Below, in pieces: positions 25,636 to 33,592 of a stretch of DNA of 47,700 nt. The notes under the pieces were generated by a model. The model made no database searches and had not been told where the DNA came from. It worked only from the letters and a program-made list of their open reading frames with translations. This DNA is from an uncultured Pelagibacteraceae bacterium (GTDB lineage: Bacteria > Pseudomonadota > Alphaproteobacteria > Pelagibacterales > Pelagibacteraceae), in NCBI GenBank assembly GCA_902603555.1, contig CACKVD010000008.1, forward strand, positions 1 through 47,700, read 5' to 3'. Every line of letters begins with the position of its first letter. Positions within the stretch are counted from its first letter, which is position 1. The position numbers and the translations under genes are program-made.

Positions 25636-26137
25636 GAATAGATTTAATATAATATATTTTAAAATGATCGAACAAATTTATAATTATTTTACAATTGAAA
25701 TGCTTTATTATTGGGTTAATTTTGGAGTATTACCCTTTTGGTTAGTTTTAATTTTTTTTCCACAATCTCATCTTTGTAGATATTTTGTAACATCTATTTT
25801 TCCAATTTTTGTGCTAAGTGGCACATATATATTTGTTTTATATAAATCATATTTAAATTCTTATGATTTTATAGGAAATTTTAATCTTTATTTTGGAATA
25901 AATGACTTATCTAATTTATTTTCTGAAAAAAATTTTCTAATGATGTTTTGGATTCATTTTATTGCAATAAATCTTTTTACTGGGGGTTGGATAGTTAAAG
26001 ATGCACAAAAATTTTCAATTAACAAGATGATCTTAATTGTTCCACTTGTTGTTACATACTTAATTGGTCCTCTTGGACTGTTTTTATATTGGTTGATAAG
26101 AATTATTTATGCAAAAAATATAAGCTTATATGACTAA
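25634..26137 (+). CDS. ABA4-like (DUF4281) membrane protein
   Basis: A membrane protein of up to 167 residues with four helices. FGVLPFWLVLIFFPQS, FGINDLSNLFSEKNFLMMFW, then HFIAINLFTGGWIVKDAQKF and LVVTYLIGPLGLFLYWLIRI follow the ABA4 pattern (W-x-L-P-F-W near the start, a G-x-x-x-L-F loop, H-F...D/N-L-F-x-G-W-I-x-x-D, GP-x-GLL...R at the end). In plants ABA4 is a neoxanthin synthase; the bacterial role is unknown. The frame opens at 25634, overlapping the recX start codon; the ATG at 25664 (MIEQIYNYF) is an alternative that leaves room for a leader and may be the real start. It overlaps the next gene by 8 bases. Confidence 0.8.
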   Translation: MNRFNIIYFKMIEQIYNYFTIEMLYYWVNFGVLPFWLVLIFFPQSHLCRYFVTSIFPIFVLSGTYIFVLYKSYLNSYDFIGNFNLYFGINDLSNLFSEKNFLMMFWIHFIAINLFTGGWIVKDAQKFSINKMILIVPLVVTYLIGPLGLFLYWLIRIIYAKNISLYD

Positions 26138-26714
26138 GCTAATTGATTTTTACTTCGATTTTATAAGCCCATATTCATATTTAGCTTACAATAAATTAAA
26201 ATCTTTAAATAAAGATAATAAAATAAATATTAATTATAAACCAATTTTATTAGGTGGTCTTCATAATCTTGGTGGAATAACGGCTCCTGCTTTTAATGAG
26301 CGTAAAATGAAAAATATGAAAAATGATTGCGAGTTGATAGCTAACAAAAATAATATTATGTTTAAATGGAATACTAAATTCCCAATAAATTCTTTACATT
26401 TAATGAGAGGATATCTTTTAATTAATGATGATTTGAAAGAAAAATATTTTGATTTTTGTTTTGATGCTTATTGGAAAGATAATGTAGATATTGGAGATGA
26501 AAAGAATATTGCCATAATTTTAAATAACATTGGGTTTAATAAAGAAAATTTTTTTGATGGTATCAAAGATTTAAAAATTAAAGAAAAATTAAAAGATTTA
26601 ACAAAAAAGGCTTTTGATAAAGATATATTTGGTGCTCCAACATTTGTGGTTAATAATAAAATTTTTTGGGGACAAGATCGACTAGATTATGCTCTAGACG
26701 AATACAAAGCTTAA
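26130..26714 (+). CDS. 2-hydroxychromene-2-carboxylate isomerase-like DsbA-family protein
   Basis: A 194-residue thioredoxin-fold protein of the DsbA/GST-kappa type. IDFYFDFISPYSYLAYNKL (5-23) is the FD.iSPYsYLA signature with serine in place of a disulfide CxxC, and FGAPTFVVNNKIFWGQDRLD (about 168-187) is the conserved G-x-P-T-F...F-W-G-x-D-R end. Such enzymes use glutathione to isomerise aromatic breakdown products. The real substrate in this organism is unknown, as no naphthalene-type pathway is around. It overlaps the ABA4-like stop by 8 bases and ends overlapping the rhodanese stop by 4 bases on the other strand. Confidence 0.9.
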   Translation: MTKLIDFYFDFISPYSYLAYNKLKSLNKDNKININYKPILLGGLHNLGGITAPAFNERKMKNMKNDCELIANKNNIMFKWNTKFPINSLHLMRGYLLINDDLKEKYFDFCFDAYWKDNVDIGDEKNIAIILNNIGFNKENFFDGIKDLKIKEKLKDLTKKAFDKDIFGAPTFVVNNKIFWGQDRLDYALDEYKA

Positions 26715-27094
26715 ACTACTTTAAATTTACTTTGTTTTAATGCTGCAAAACCACCATCTATATGTGAGACTTTTTTAAATCCCATATCTTTTAGAGATTT
26801 AGCTGCCAAAGCAGACCTCAAACCACCTGCACAAAATAAAACCATCTCTTTATCTAAATCAAGTTTACCCTCTTTGAAATAAGGGCTATCAGGATCTAAC
26901 CAAAATTCCAACATGCCTCTTGGTATATGATTGGAGTTTTCTATTCTTCCTTGATTTTCAAGTTCTCTTACATCTCTTATATCAATCAAATTGCATTGGT
27001 TATTACTTGATAAATCATAAGCCTCATCTGTTGAAATCGTTTTTATTTCTTTTAAAGCATTATCAACTAAGGTTTTGGATGATAGTATTGTCAT
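26711..27094 (-). CDS. Rhodanese-domain protein
   Basis: A 127-residue single rhodanese domain. IDIRDVRELENQGRIENSNH is the first conserved block and the active-site loop is C88 in LFCAGGLRS, a six-residue loop (C-A-G-G-L-R) consistent with sulfurtransferase activity. It lacks a signal peptide. It could move sulfane sulfur within the cytoplasm; in a cell that cannot reduce sulfate, such shuttles may matter more than usual. It converges on the DsbA-like gene and diverges from the GT-like gene across 18 bases. Confidence 0.93.
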   Translation of the reverse strand: MTILSSKTLVDNALKEIKTISTDEAYDLSSNNQCNLIDIRDVRELENQGRIENSNHIPRGMLEFWLDPDSPYFKEGKLDLDKEMVLFCAGGLRSALAAKSLKDMGFKKVSHIDGGFAALKQSKFKVV

Positions 27095-27112
27095 GATACT
27101 ATTTTATAGCTT

Positions 27113-28138
27113 ATGAAAATTAAAAATAAAACAAATAAATCAAATTTTTTAAAAAAATTATTTATAAAATTATGTAGATTTTTTGGTTTCGAAATCATTG
27201 ATCAATCAAATTTTTATTTACCAACATCAAATAAATATGGGAATGAAAACCTTTCTCAGATCAGTAAAGAGTCATTAGTAATACCAATGGGTCGAACTAA
27301 AATTACAAGACCTATTAAATCGCTTGATATTATTTTAAGAACCTGTGCTTCAGTTAATATGCTTACTCAGTCAAAACAAAGAATTTTTGAAAAAGAAAAA
27401 AGTGAATATTCGTTAAAAACCTTAATTTCTATTGTTAATTCCATAAATAATAATAAGCAGTTATTTGAAAAAATAAAATTAAAGCTCACTATTGTTGATC
27501 ATAATTCAGATAATCAAATTTTAGAAAAATTCAATGATCTTTTAGATAATCAGTTTTTTGAAAATGAAATAATTAAACTTGATGTAGATTTCTATAAAAA
27601 ACAAATAAATAAGATCAATGAAGAAGGTAAAGAAGTTACAAAAAATCAAATTTCAAACATGTCAAATATTCACCAATCATTTGATATAGCAAAAAACAGT
27701 GAAGATTTAGTTTATTTTGTCGAAGATGATTATTTGCACAAATTAGATTCAATAGAGGAAATGATTTTTACATATGAAAAAGTTTCAACCCAGTTGAACC
27801 AAGAATTGATTTTGTGCCCCTCTGATTATCCTTATCTTTATAGTAACATACAAAAATCTAACATATTTTTAGGTAACAAATATCATTGGAGATCAGTAGA
27901 GGAGTCTCTTTGTACATTTTTAACAAGTAGTAAATTATTAAATAAACATTGGGATGAGTTTACAAGTGCTTGTAAAACTGAACATTATCCATTTGAAAAA
28001 CCATTTCACAATATTTATAAAAAAGAATTATGTATTAGCCCAGTACCTTCCTTAGCTACTCACTTCACTAATATTAATTCAGTTTATGGTCTCTCGCCTT
28101 TTGTAGATTATAAAAAATTGTGGGATGAAAATAATTAA
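27113..28138 (+). CDS. Glycosyltransferase-like protein, GT-A style, with EDDY motif
   Basis: A 341-residue protein with no signal peptide but a basic N-terminus (KKLFIKLCRFFGFEIID) that could sit on the membrane. LDIILRTC (71-78) followed by a strand LKLTIVDHNSDNQ (123-135) and VYFVEDDYLHK (200-210) have the shape of a GT-A glycosyltransferase with a DxD-like EDDY. The late KTEHYPFEKP and ATHFTN segments give conserved His and acidic residues. The sugar donor is unknown. It stands alone among core genes and is followed directly by a rho-independent terminator. Family call is moderate because the usual GT2 start is not obvious. Confidence 0.6.
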   Translation: MKIKNKTNKSNFLKKLFIKLCRFFGFEIIDQSNFYLPTSNKYGNENLSQISKESLVIPMGRTKITRPIKSLDIILRTCASVNMLTQSKQRIFEKEKSEYSLKTLISIVNSINNNKQLFEKIKLKLTIVDHNSDNQILEKFNDLLDNQFFENEIIKLDVDFYKKQINKINEEGKEVTKNQISNMSNIHQSFDIAKNSEDLVYFVEDDYLHKLDSIEEMIFTYEKVSTQLNQELILCPSDYPYLYSNIQKSNIFLGNKYHWRSVEESLCTFLTSSKLLNKHWDEFTSACKTEHYPFEKPFHNIYKKELCISPVPSLATHFTNINSVYGLSPFVDYKKLWDENN

Positions 28139-28166
28139 AAAAGCCCCCTGAGGGAGAGGGCTTTTT
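28138..28166. terminator. Rho-independent terminator after the GT-like gene
   Basis: A nine-pair stem, AAAAAGCCC (28138-28146) with GGGCTTTTT (28158-28166), around an 11-base loop that itself carries CC/GG. The stem begins on the stop codon of the plus-strand gene. The flanking A and T runs let it work in both directions, and it also lies beyond the end of the convergent amtB gene. Confidence 0.8.
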
Positions 28167-28195
28167 ATGTTTAACTAACTTAGAGAGAAAATTTT

Positions 28196-28248
28196 AAGGG
28201 ACCCTTTGTTGAGTAACGTTGCGGATACACAGAGGCAAAGGATCCCTT
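28196..28248. other. Long-loop hairpin at the amtB 3' end
   Basis: AAGGGA-C-CCTTTG (28196-28208) pairs with CAAAGG-A-TCCCTT (28236-28248): 12 base pairs broken by one C/A mismatch, around a 27-base loop. It sits 12 bases past the amtB stop (28261) and is separate from the terminator at 28138-28166. Read on the minus strand it is followed by TTAAAATTTT, not a clean U run, so it may be a 3' stability element or a small RNA as much as a terminator. Confidence 0.55.
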
Positions 28249-28260
28249 TATTGTTAACAA

Positions 28261-29562
28261 TTAGTCACGTATTGCATAAGCAATAACGCCTGTTTCAGTT
28301 ACGTCGGTACCTTTAGTTTCACCTTCCTTACTTAATCTAAGACCGACAGTTGCTTTCATTAAGCTAAACACAATGTAAGCTACAAAGAAAACAAAAATAT
28401 TTACTGCTAAAACACCTACTAACTGAGTACTAAAAGATGCGTCAGCATTTGTTGCAGGCACAATTAATGTACCCCAAATACCAGCAAATAAGTGTGCTGG
28501 CACTGCACCAACTACATCATCAATTTTTAATGAAAATAATAGTTTAGTACCATAAACCACAATCAAACCACCTACTGCACCAATTAAAATTGCTGCTAAA
28601 GGTGATGGAGCTAATGGTTCTGCTGTAATTGCAACTAATCCACCAATACATCCATTTAACATTTGAACTACATCTGTTTTACCAAAATGTAATCTTGTGA
28701 TAATAGCGGCACCAATTACTCCGCCTGCACCTGCTAAAAATGTATTCATAAAAATAGTCGATACTGCAATTGCATCGTCAGCTGTACCCATTGCTAATTG
28801 TGATCCACCATTAAATCCGAACCAACCTAACCAAAGAACAAATACTCCTAAGGTTACAAGAGGTATTGATGATGCTGCAAATGGCTTTAATGGAGCAGGA
28901 GCACCAGTCTTAGTAAATCTTCCAAGTCTAGGACCAATAATCATAGCACCAGCTAAAGCAGCTGCACCGCCAGTTGAGTGTACCAAGGTAGAACCAGCAA
29001 AATCAGAAAAACCTAATTCTGCTAACCAGCCACCACCCCACTGCCAACCCATAACGATTGGATAAATAACTCCTGAGAGTATTGCTGCAAATAAGAAGAA
29101 TGGCCACAATTTTATTCTTTCAGCCATTGTTCCAGATACTATAGAAACTGTTGTTGCACAGAACACCATTTGGAAATACCAATCTGATCCATCTGAATAA
29201 CCTGTATCAACTGCACTTGAGTCAGACCAAGGTATAAATTTTCCTATGTATCCACCTTCAGGTATTCCATAAGCTAAGTTATAACCTACCATCCAGAACA
29301 TAATTCCTGAAATTGACAATAAACCTATGTTTTTTGCACAAATAACGGATACACTTTTTGAGGTAACCATACCAGACTCTAACATCGCAAAACCTGCAGC
29401 CATGAAAAACACCAAAAAACCACAAATTAAAAATAGCAATGTATTAAATATGAAACCCACTTCTGCAGATACTGTAGTCTCTGCCATTCCTGCGCTACTC
29501 ATGTTTAAAAGAAATATTAAACTTATAAGTGGCGTACTTATTTTTTTTAATAATTTAGTCAT
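28261..29562 (-). CDS. amtB: Ammonium transporter
   Basis: A 433-residue Amt protein with an N-terminal signal peptide (about residues 1-27, ending near AGMAE) and 11 helices. DFAGSTLVHSTGGAAALAGA with the first pore histidine, MVFCATTVSIVSGTMAERIK with the S and gate region, and the late DVVGAVPAHLFAGIWGTL with the second pore histidine are all present. It takes up ammonium at low concentration. AGGGAGG (29575-29569) is a strong ribosome binding site before the ATG. No glnK or glnB lies next to it, unlike many bacteria; regulation must come from elsewhere. Confidence 0.95.
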   Translation of the reverse strand: MTKLLKKISTPLISLIFLLNMSSAGMAETTVSAEVGFIFNTLLFLICGFLVFFMAAGFAMLESGMVTSKSVSVICAKNIGLLSISGIMFWMVGYNLAYGIPEGGYIGKFIPWSDSSAVDTGYSDGSDWYFQMVFCATTVSIVSGTMAERIKLWPFFLFAAILSGVIYPIVMGWQWGGGWLAELGFSDFAGSTLVHSTGGAAALAGAMIIGPRLGRFTKTGAPAPLKPFAASSIPLVTLGVFVLWLGWFGFNGGSQLAMGTADDAIAVSTIFMNTFLAGAGGVIGAAIITRLHFGKTDVVQMLNGCIGGLVAITAEPLAPSPLAAILIGAVGGLIVVYGTKLLFSLKIDDVVGAVPAHLFAGIWGTLIVPATNADASFSTQLVGVLAVNIFVFFVAYIVFSLMKATVGLRLSKEGETKGTDVTETGVIAYAIRD

Positions 29563-29658
29563 ATAAGACCTCCCTGTTAAGTGAGAACTTATATTTTTAT
29601 AATTTATAAAAACTAACGCTGATTACGAAAATTGGGTATGCAGTTTTTGCATATAGAA

Positions 29659-29690
29659 ACAGCCTTAATGCTTTTTAACATTAAGGCTGT
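29659..29690 (-). terminator. Terminator-like hairpin downstream of HU
   Basis: A perfect 12-base-pair stem, ACAGCCTTAATG (29659-29670) with CATTAAGGCTGT (29679-29690), around an 8-base loop. It lies 9 bases past the HU stop. On the minus strand a T run precedes the stem and TTTCT follows it; it probably ends HU transcripts before the amtB promoter region. The U run after the stem is short, so the fit is good but not ideal. Confidence 0.75.
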
Positions 29691-29699
29691 AAAAAAAAA

Positions 29700-29975
29700 T
29701 TATCTATTAAATACTTCTTTTAAAGCTTTTGCTGGTAAGAATTTGACCTTTTGTGATGCAGCAATTTGAATCTGCTCACCAGTTCTAGGATTTCTTCCAA
29801 CTCTAGCTTTTCTTTTAGCTACTTTATAAGTTCCAAAACCAGCAATTTTCACTGAGTCATCACCTTTTAAAGCATCTAAAATAGTGTTGGTTATTGTGTC
29901 AAATGTTCTTTCAGCATCCGCTTTACTTAGATTTAGGGCGCCTGAAAGTTTGACTATTAATTGTTTTTTGTTCAT
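29700..29975 (-). CDS. hup: HU-type DNA-binding protein
   Basis: A 91-residue histone-like protein. NKKQLIVKLSGALNLSKADA and FDTITNTILDALKGDDSVKI form the helical body, and GFGTYKVAKRKARVGRNPRT followed by GEQIQIAASQKVKFLPAKAL is the beta arm and signature, with the arm proline in RNP. It bends and packs DNA. GGAG lies five bases before the ATG (29984-29981). HU rather than IHF is chosen from length and arm sequence. It is a single-gene unit: a palindrome sits upstream and a strong stem downstream. Confidence 0.95.
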   Translation of the reverse strand: MNKKQLIVKLSGALNLSKADAERTFDTITNTILDALKGDDSVKIAGFGTYKVAKRKARVGRNPRTGEQIQIAASQKVKFLPAKALKEVFNR

Positions 29976-30007
29976 TTTAGCTCCGGTTTATTAGGTTAAT
30001 TACCATT

Positions 30008-30028
30008 TTTATCAAAAGTGTTGATAAA
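30008..30028. promoter_or_regulatory. 21-base palindrome upstream of HU (candidate operator)
   Basis: TTTATCAA (30008-30015), five bases, TTGATAAA (30021-30028): a perfect inverted repeat with centre about 43 bases before the HU ATG, where the promoter should be. On the HU strand TTGATT overlaps it as a possible -35 element. It looks like a binding site for a dimeric regulator; no known regulator is assigned. Confidence 0.55.
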
Positions 30029-30132
30029 TCAAGACTTTTTTTAGTGCGTTAAAAAAAGTTATACACAATATATTGTAAAATGTTAAATAAGTGCTGAATT
30101 TACTGGTTTTTTTTAAGAAATTTAATTCAAAT

Positions 30133-31245
30133 TTAATTAAATAAACCGAGATCTTTAAGGTCATTAAAGGTTGTAAAGAACATTAATGATAACAACATAA
30201 ACATTCCGATTCGAAAAAAACCTTCTTGTGTTTTTTGAGATAACGGTCGACCTAAAACCTTCTCAAAAGCATAAAACATCAAGTGTCCACCATCTAGTAA
30301 TGGAATTGGAAATAAATTAACTAAACCGAGACTTATAGAAATGTAAGCCATCATGCTTATAAAAGCTAAAACACCAAACTCAGCAACTTGACCAGATATT
30401 TTAGCAATTCTAATTGGACCACCTAACTGGGAAGAATCTGCTTTACCAAAAATCATTGCACCTAAGTACTTTAAAGAAGAAATACTGACATAATAAACTT
30501 CATGAGCCGCATGATAAATTGCTTGCGCAGGTCCTAATTTTACATGATTGATTTCATTGTTATAAGCACCTAATTTAATACCTACCATTCGTTTATTTAT
30601 TTTATTACCAAGGTTATCCTCACTTAAAACAACATCTGGCTTCACCTTTAATATCAATTCTTCGTAAGAACGTTTTACTTTAAAGTCAATTATATCATCC
30701 GTTGACATTGTTATATATTTAGAAACTTCCATAATACTTTTAACTTTATTTCCATCAATTTCTAAAATTATGTCATTCTGTTTTAATCCACCAATCATGG
30801 CTGGACTATCTTTTTGGACTTCATTAATTACTGCTGGTGTAAAGTCTTTTCCTATAAATGTATAAATTGAAAAGAAAATAGCTAAAGCTAATAAAAAGTT
30901 TGCTAAAGGACCTCCAAAAACAATTAAAACTCTTTGGTATAAGGGTTTTAAAACAAATAACTTTTTGCGATCTTCTTCGTTATATTTCTTTAGGATTTTT
31001 TCTTGATCGGCTTGTGAAAATACATTTCTATCCCCAAAAAATTTGACATAGCCACCAAGAGGAATCCAACAAACTTTCCATCTAGTTCCTGATTTATCGT
31101 TCCAACCAAAAATTTCCTTACCAAAACCAATAGAAAAATCTGTAACACCTACTCCATATTTTTTTGCAAAGTAATAATGGCCATATTCATGAATAAAAAC
31201 TACTACCAAAATTAACACTATAAATGGTAAAATATAACTTAACAT
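30133..31245 (-). CDS. rseP: RIP metalloprotease RseP (site-2 protease)
   Basis: A 370-residue membrane protease of family M50. HEYGH at 19-23 in the first helix binds zinc, and LFPIPLLDGGHLMFY in the third provides the second metal motif. Between them lies a PDZ domain (about 125-200) with PAVINEVQKDSPAMIGGLK and DIILEIDGNKVKSIMEV. Length is shorter than E. coli RseP (450), because there is one PDZ domain, as in many alphaproteobacteria. It cuts membrane anchors of anti-sigma factors and leftover signal peptides. A TATAAT on the minus strand (31278-31273) is a likely -10 element. It diverges from the DEAD-box gene. Confidence 0.93.
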   Translation of the reverse strand: MLSYILPFIVLILVVVFIHEYGHYYFAKKYGVGVTDFSIGFGKEIFGWNDKSGTRWKVCWIPLGGYVKFFGDRNVFSQADQEKILKKYNEEDRKKLFVLKPLYQRVLIVFGGPLANFLLALAIFFSIYTFIGKDFTPAVINEVQKDSPAMIGGLKQNDIILEIDGNKVKSIMEVSKYITMSTDDIIDFKVKRSYEELILKVKPDVVLSEDNLGNKINKRMVGIKLGAYNNEINHVKLGPAQAIYHAAHEVYYVSISSLKYLGAMIFGKADSSQLGGPIRIAKISGQVAEFGVLAFISMMAYISISLGLVNLFPIPLLDGGHLMFYAFEKVLGRPLSQKTQEGFFRIGMFMLLSLMFFTTFNDLKDLGLFN

Positions 31246-31318
31246 AATAAGCCAATTTTAATTGAATTTTAAATTATACTCAATACTCTAATTTGACCTA
31301 ATTAATGATTAAAAAACA

Positions 31319-31348
31319 TTGATTGTATTTGTTACAAAAAGATATAAG
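31319..31348 (+). promoter_or_regulatory. Candidate sigma-70 promoter for the DEAD-box helicase
   Basis: TTGATT (31319-31324) and TATAAG (31343-31348) are 18 bases apart and put the transcript start near 31356. The TTG at 31323 would then lie before the transcript, so the helicase must start at the ATG at 31380. Confidence 0.5.
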
Positions 31349-31379
31349 CATCCATTCAATCAAACTAATTTTCAAAATA

Positions 31380-32774
31380 ATGAACTTCAACGACTTACCT
31401 ATAGAAAATAAGCTTAAAAATTCAATTAAGTACGCTGATTTTAAATCACCTACCCCAATTCAAAGTAAATCAATTCCTGTTAGTTTGACAGGTAAAGATA
31501 TATTGGGCACTGCTCAAACTGGAACTGGTAAAACTCTAGCTTTTACGATTCCAATGATTAACAAATTAATTTTGGACAAAAATGCTATGGCTTTAATCAT
31601 ATGTCCAACTAGAGAGCTTGCAAGCCAAGTAATGCAAACAGTTTTAAAATTAAATGTAAGAGAGATAGGTATTGGAAATGCATTGCTGATTGGTGGTGAG
31701 AGTATGCAAAAACAACTTAGAAAATTAAAAAAAAGGGCAAGAATTATTGTTGGTACCCCTGGTAGAATTAATGATCATTTAAAAAGACAAAGTTTAAATT
31801 TATCTAAAGTTTCTTATTTAGTTTTAGATGAGACAGATAGAATGTTGGATATGGGTTTTACCCCACAAATAGAATTAATCTTAAAATTTATTCCAAAAAA
31901 TCATCAAACCCTATTATTTTCTGCAACATTACCAAATAATATTTTAAGAATATCTGAAAAATATTTAAATAATCCAGAAAGAATAGCTGTAGGCTCATTA
32001 TCAACTCCGATTGAGAAAATTAAACAAGAAACATTTCAAATTACTCAGGATAAGAAATATCATGAACTGATAAATCAATTGGTTGAAAGAAGTGGCTCTA
32101 TACTAGTTTTTGTTAAAACCAAACATGGTGCTGACAAAATAGTTAAGCGTTTAAAATATGATGGTCATTCAGCTGATGCAATTCATGGTAATTTAAGACA
32201 AAGCAAAAGAGATAGAGTTATAGCTGGATTTAGAAATGGTAAAAGTAGAATATTAATTGCAACCGATGTTGCGGCTCGTGGTTTGGATATTCCATTAATA
32301 CAACATGTGATAAATTACGACTTACCTCAAGTTCCTGAAGATTACATTCATAGAATTGGAAGAACTGGCAGAGCTGGAAAAGAAGGTTCAGCTTTAACAT
32401 TTCTTACACCGAATGACAGATCAATGTGGAATTCAATTAGTAGATTAATTGATCCAAATTTCAAATCTCTTCAAAGTGAAAATAAAAAAAAATTCAAAGG
32501 TAAGAAAAGAGCTAATGCTTCATTTAATAAAGAGAGAAAATTTAAAGATAAGAAAAAGTTTTTTAATAGAAAAGATTCTAGAAAATCTAGCTTTAAAGAT
32601 AAAAAGAAAAAATTTGGTTTTACAAATAACCCGAAATATTTTGATAAAAAACCTTCAGATGACTCAACAACAGACTCAAATAAAAAGAATTTTAAATTTA
32701 AAACAAAGAAAAAATTTAAAAATAGAAAAAGACCTAAAAAATTTTCTTTTAGAAAATTTAAAGTGAAAAGATAA
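31380..32774 (+). CDS. DEAD-box RNA helicase with a DETD motif II
   Basis: A 464-residue RNA helicase from the ATG at 31380. Motifs in order: FKSPTPIQSKSIP (Q motif), AQTGTGKT at 45-52, PTRELASQ, TPGRI, VLDETDRMLDMGF (motif II, residues 150-153), SATLP, ATDVAARGLDIP and HRIGRTGRAG. Motif II reads D-E-T-D, not D-E-A-D; the two acidic residues that hold magnesium are kept. The C-terminal 90 residues are a lysine/phenylalanine-rich tail (KKKFK, KFKNRKR) for RNA binding, as in RhlE and CsdA types. It helps ribosome assembly or RNA turnover, often in cold. It converges on prsW with 5 bases between stops. Confidence 0.93.
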   Translation: MNFNDLPIENKLKNSIKYADFKSPTPIQSKSIPVSLTGKDILGTAQTGTGKTLAFTIPMINKLILDKNAMALIICPTRELASQVMQTVLKLNVREIGIGNALLIGGESMQKQLRKLKKRARIIVGTPGRINDHLKRQSLNLSKVSYLVLDETDRMLDMGFTPQIELILKFIPKNHQTLLFSATLPNNILRISEKYLNNPERIAVGSLSTPIEKIKQETFQITQDKKYHELINQLVERSGSILVFVKTKHGADKIVKRLKYDGHSADAIHGNLRQSKRDRVIAGFRNGKSRILIATDVAARGLDIPLIQHVINYDLPQVPEDYIHRIGRTGRAGKEGSALTFLTPNDRSMWNSISRLIDPNFKSLQSENKKKFKGKKRANASFNKERKFKDKKKFFNRKDSRKSSFKDKKKKFGFTNNPKYFDKKPSDDSTTDSNKKNFKFKTKKKFKNRKRPKKFSFRKFKVKR

Positions 32775-32779
32775 CTTCT

Positions 32780-33592
32780 TTAATTATTTACAAAAATTAC
32801 CGACCCAACGGTTAAGGCTACAAATGTAAATGTAATTAAATAAGAATAAAAAACATCTAAATTTTCTACTCTTGCTTTTTCAACTGACTCTGTTATTTTT
32901 CTTTCTTGTTCCCTTCTTTGATAATAAACAATTCCTATAACCATTATTAATGTTAATGCTGGAAATACATCATATGCTCCTAGGTAATTGTAAGATCCAT
33001 GAAATATTACTGGTATCAACAATGCTAATACCAACATTAATCGTCTTTTAAAACGACTTCTTTCTTCGAAAAGATTTAGACTTAATAACCATCCCATTAA
33101 GACACCAAAACCTAGATGCATTATTAAAGGGTAATATCTACCTTTAACAGCAATCATTGTCCAAGCAGTTTCTGGGTCTCCAGTATTTAAATAAGGAATA
33201 TTTTCCATAGCTGCGTAACCCAAACCTATTGCAGCTCCATAAACTATTGCATCCATTGGTTCATTTAAGTCAGATAATCTTACACAAAAAAATAAAAGTA
33301 ACGCGAATTTTAAACCTTCCTCTAAAAATGCAGCTCTAAAAAACATTAAAAAAGAAAACTCACCAGGTGTATAAGGTTTATTTTTTATATCTAATCCCAC
33401 TAAAGGAGCTAAGTGATCTTGTGTTAAAAAAATTAAAAAATCTAAAGGTAAATAAATCGAAACACCAAGTAGAAATGATGCAAGTAAAAATTTTCCAGGC
33501 TCAGGAAATTTATCTGATTTCCAAATTATTAGTCCAATTAAAATTGGTGGCAATATCGTAGCAAGATATATAAAAGAAGGGTCTCTTATCAT
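32780..33592 (-). CDS. PrsW-family intramembrane metalloprotease
   Basis: A 270-residue protein with about eight helices. The PrsW (CPBP-related) catalytic motifs are E91-E92-x-x-K95 in FLEEGLKFALLL, the E130-N131 pair in YAAMENIPYL and H159 in PLIMHLGFGVLMGW, followed by a late FHGSYNYLGAY histidine. PrsW in Bacillus cuts the RsiW anti-sigma factor; its role elsewhere is mostly unknown. The ATG shares a base with the stop of the VWA-like gene upstream (TAATG), so it is translated with the exported and membrane proteins of that operon and may cut one of them. That link is inference. Confidence 0.88.
   Translation of the reverse strand: MIRDPSFIYLATILPPILIGLIIWKSDKFPEPGKFLLASFLLGVSIYLPLDFLIFLTQDHLAPLVGLDIKNKPYTPGEFSFLMFFRAAFLEEGLKFALLLFFCVRLSDLNEPMDAIVYGAAIGLGYAAMENIPYLNTGDPETAWTMIAVKGRYYPLIMHLGFGVLMGWLLSLNLFEERSRFKRRLMLVLALLIPVIFHGSYNYLGAYDVFPALTLIMVIGIVYYQRREQERKITESVEKARVENLDVFYSYLITFTFVALTVGSVIFVNN

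Noticed and set aside
28697..29065. A 122-codon plus-strand open frame opposite amtB
   Set aside because: It lies entirely inside the clear AmtB frame; its Ala/Pro-rich, no-domain translation is the shadow of a conserved membrane gene.
29636..29653. TATGCA-N5-TGCATA upstream of amtB as an NtrC site
   Set aside because: The consensus TGCACC-N5-GGTGCA is not met and no sigma-54 promoter is visible; a chance A+T-rich hairpin is as likely.
31323..31379. An N-terminal extension of the DEAD-box helicase from TTG
   Set aside because: The extension lies upstream of the likely transcript start (TATAAG at 31343-31348), and the ATG at 31380 fits the family start.
32449..32766. A 105-codon frame within the helicase C-terminal tail
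   Set aside because: It is an alternate frame of the A-rich, lysine-coding tail; the composition alone keeps it open.
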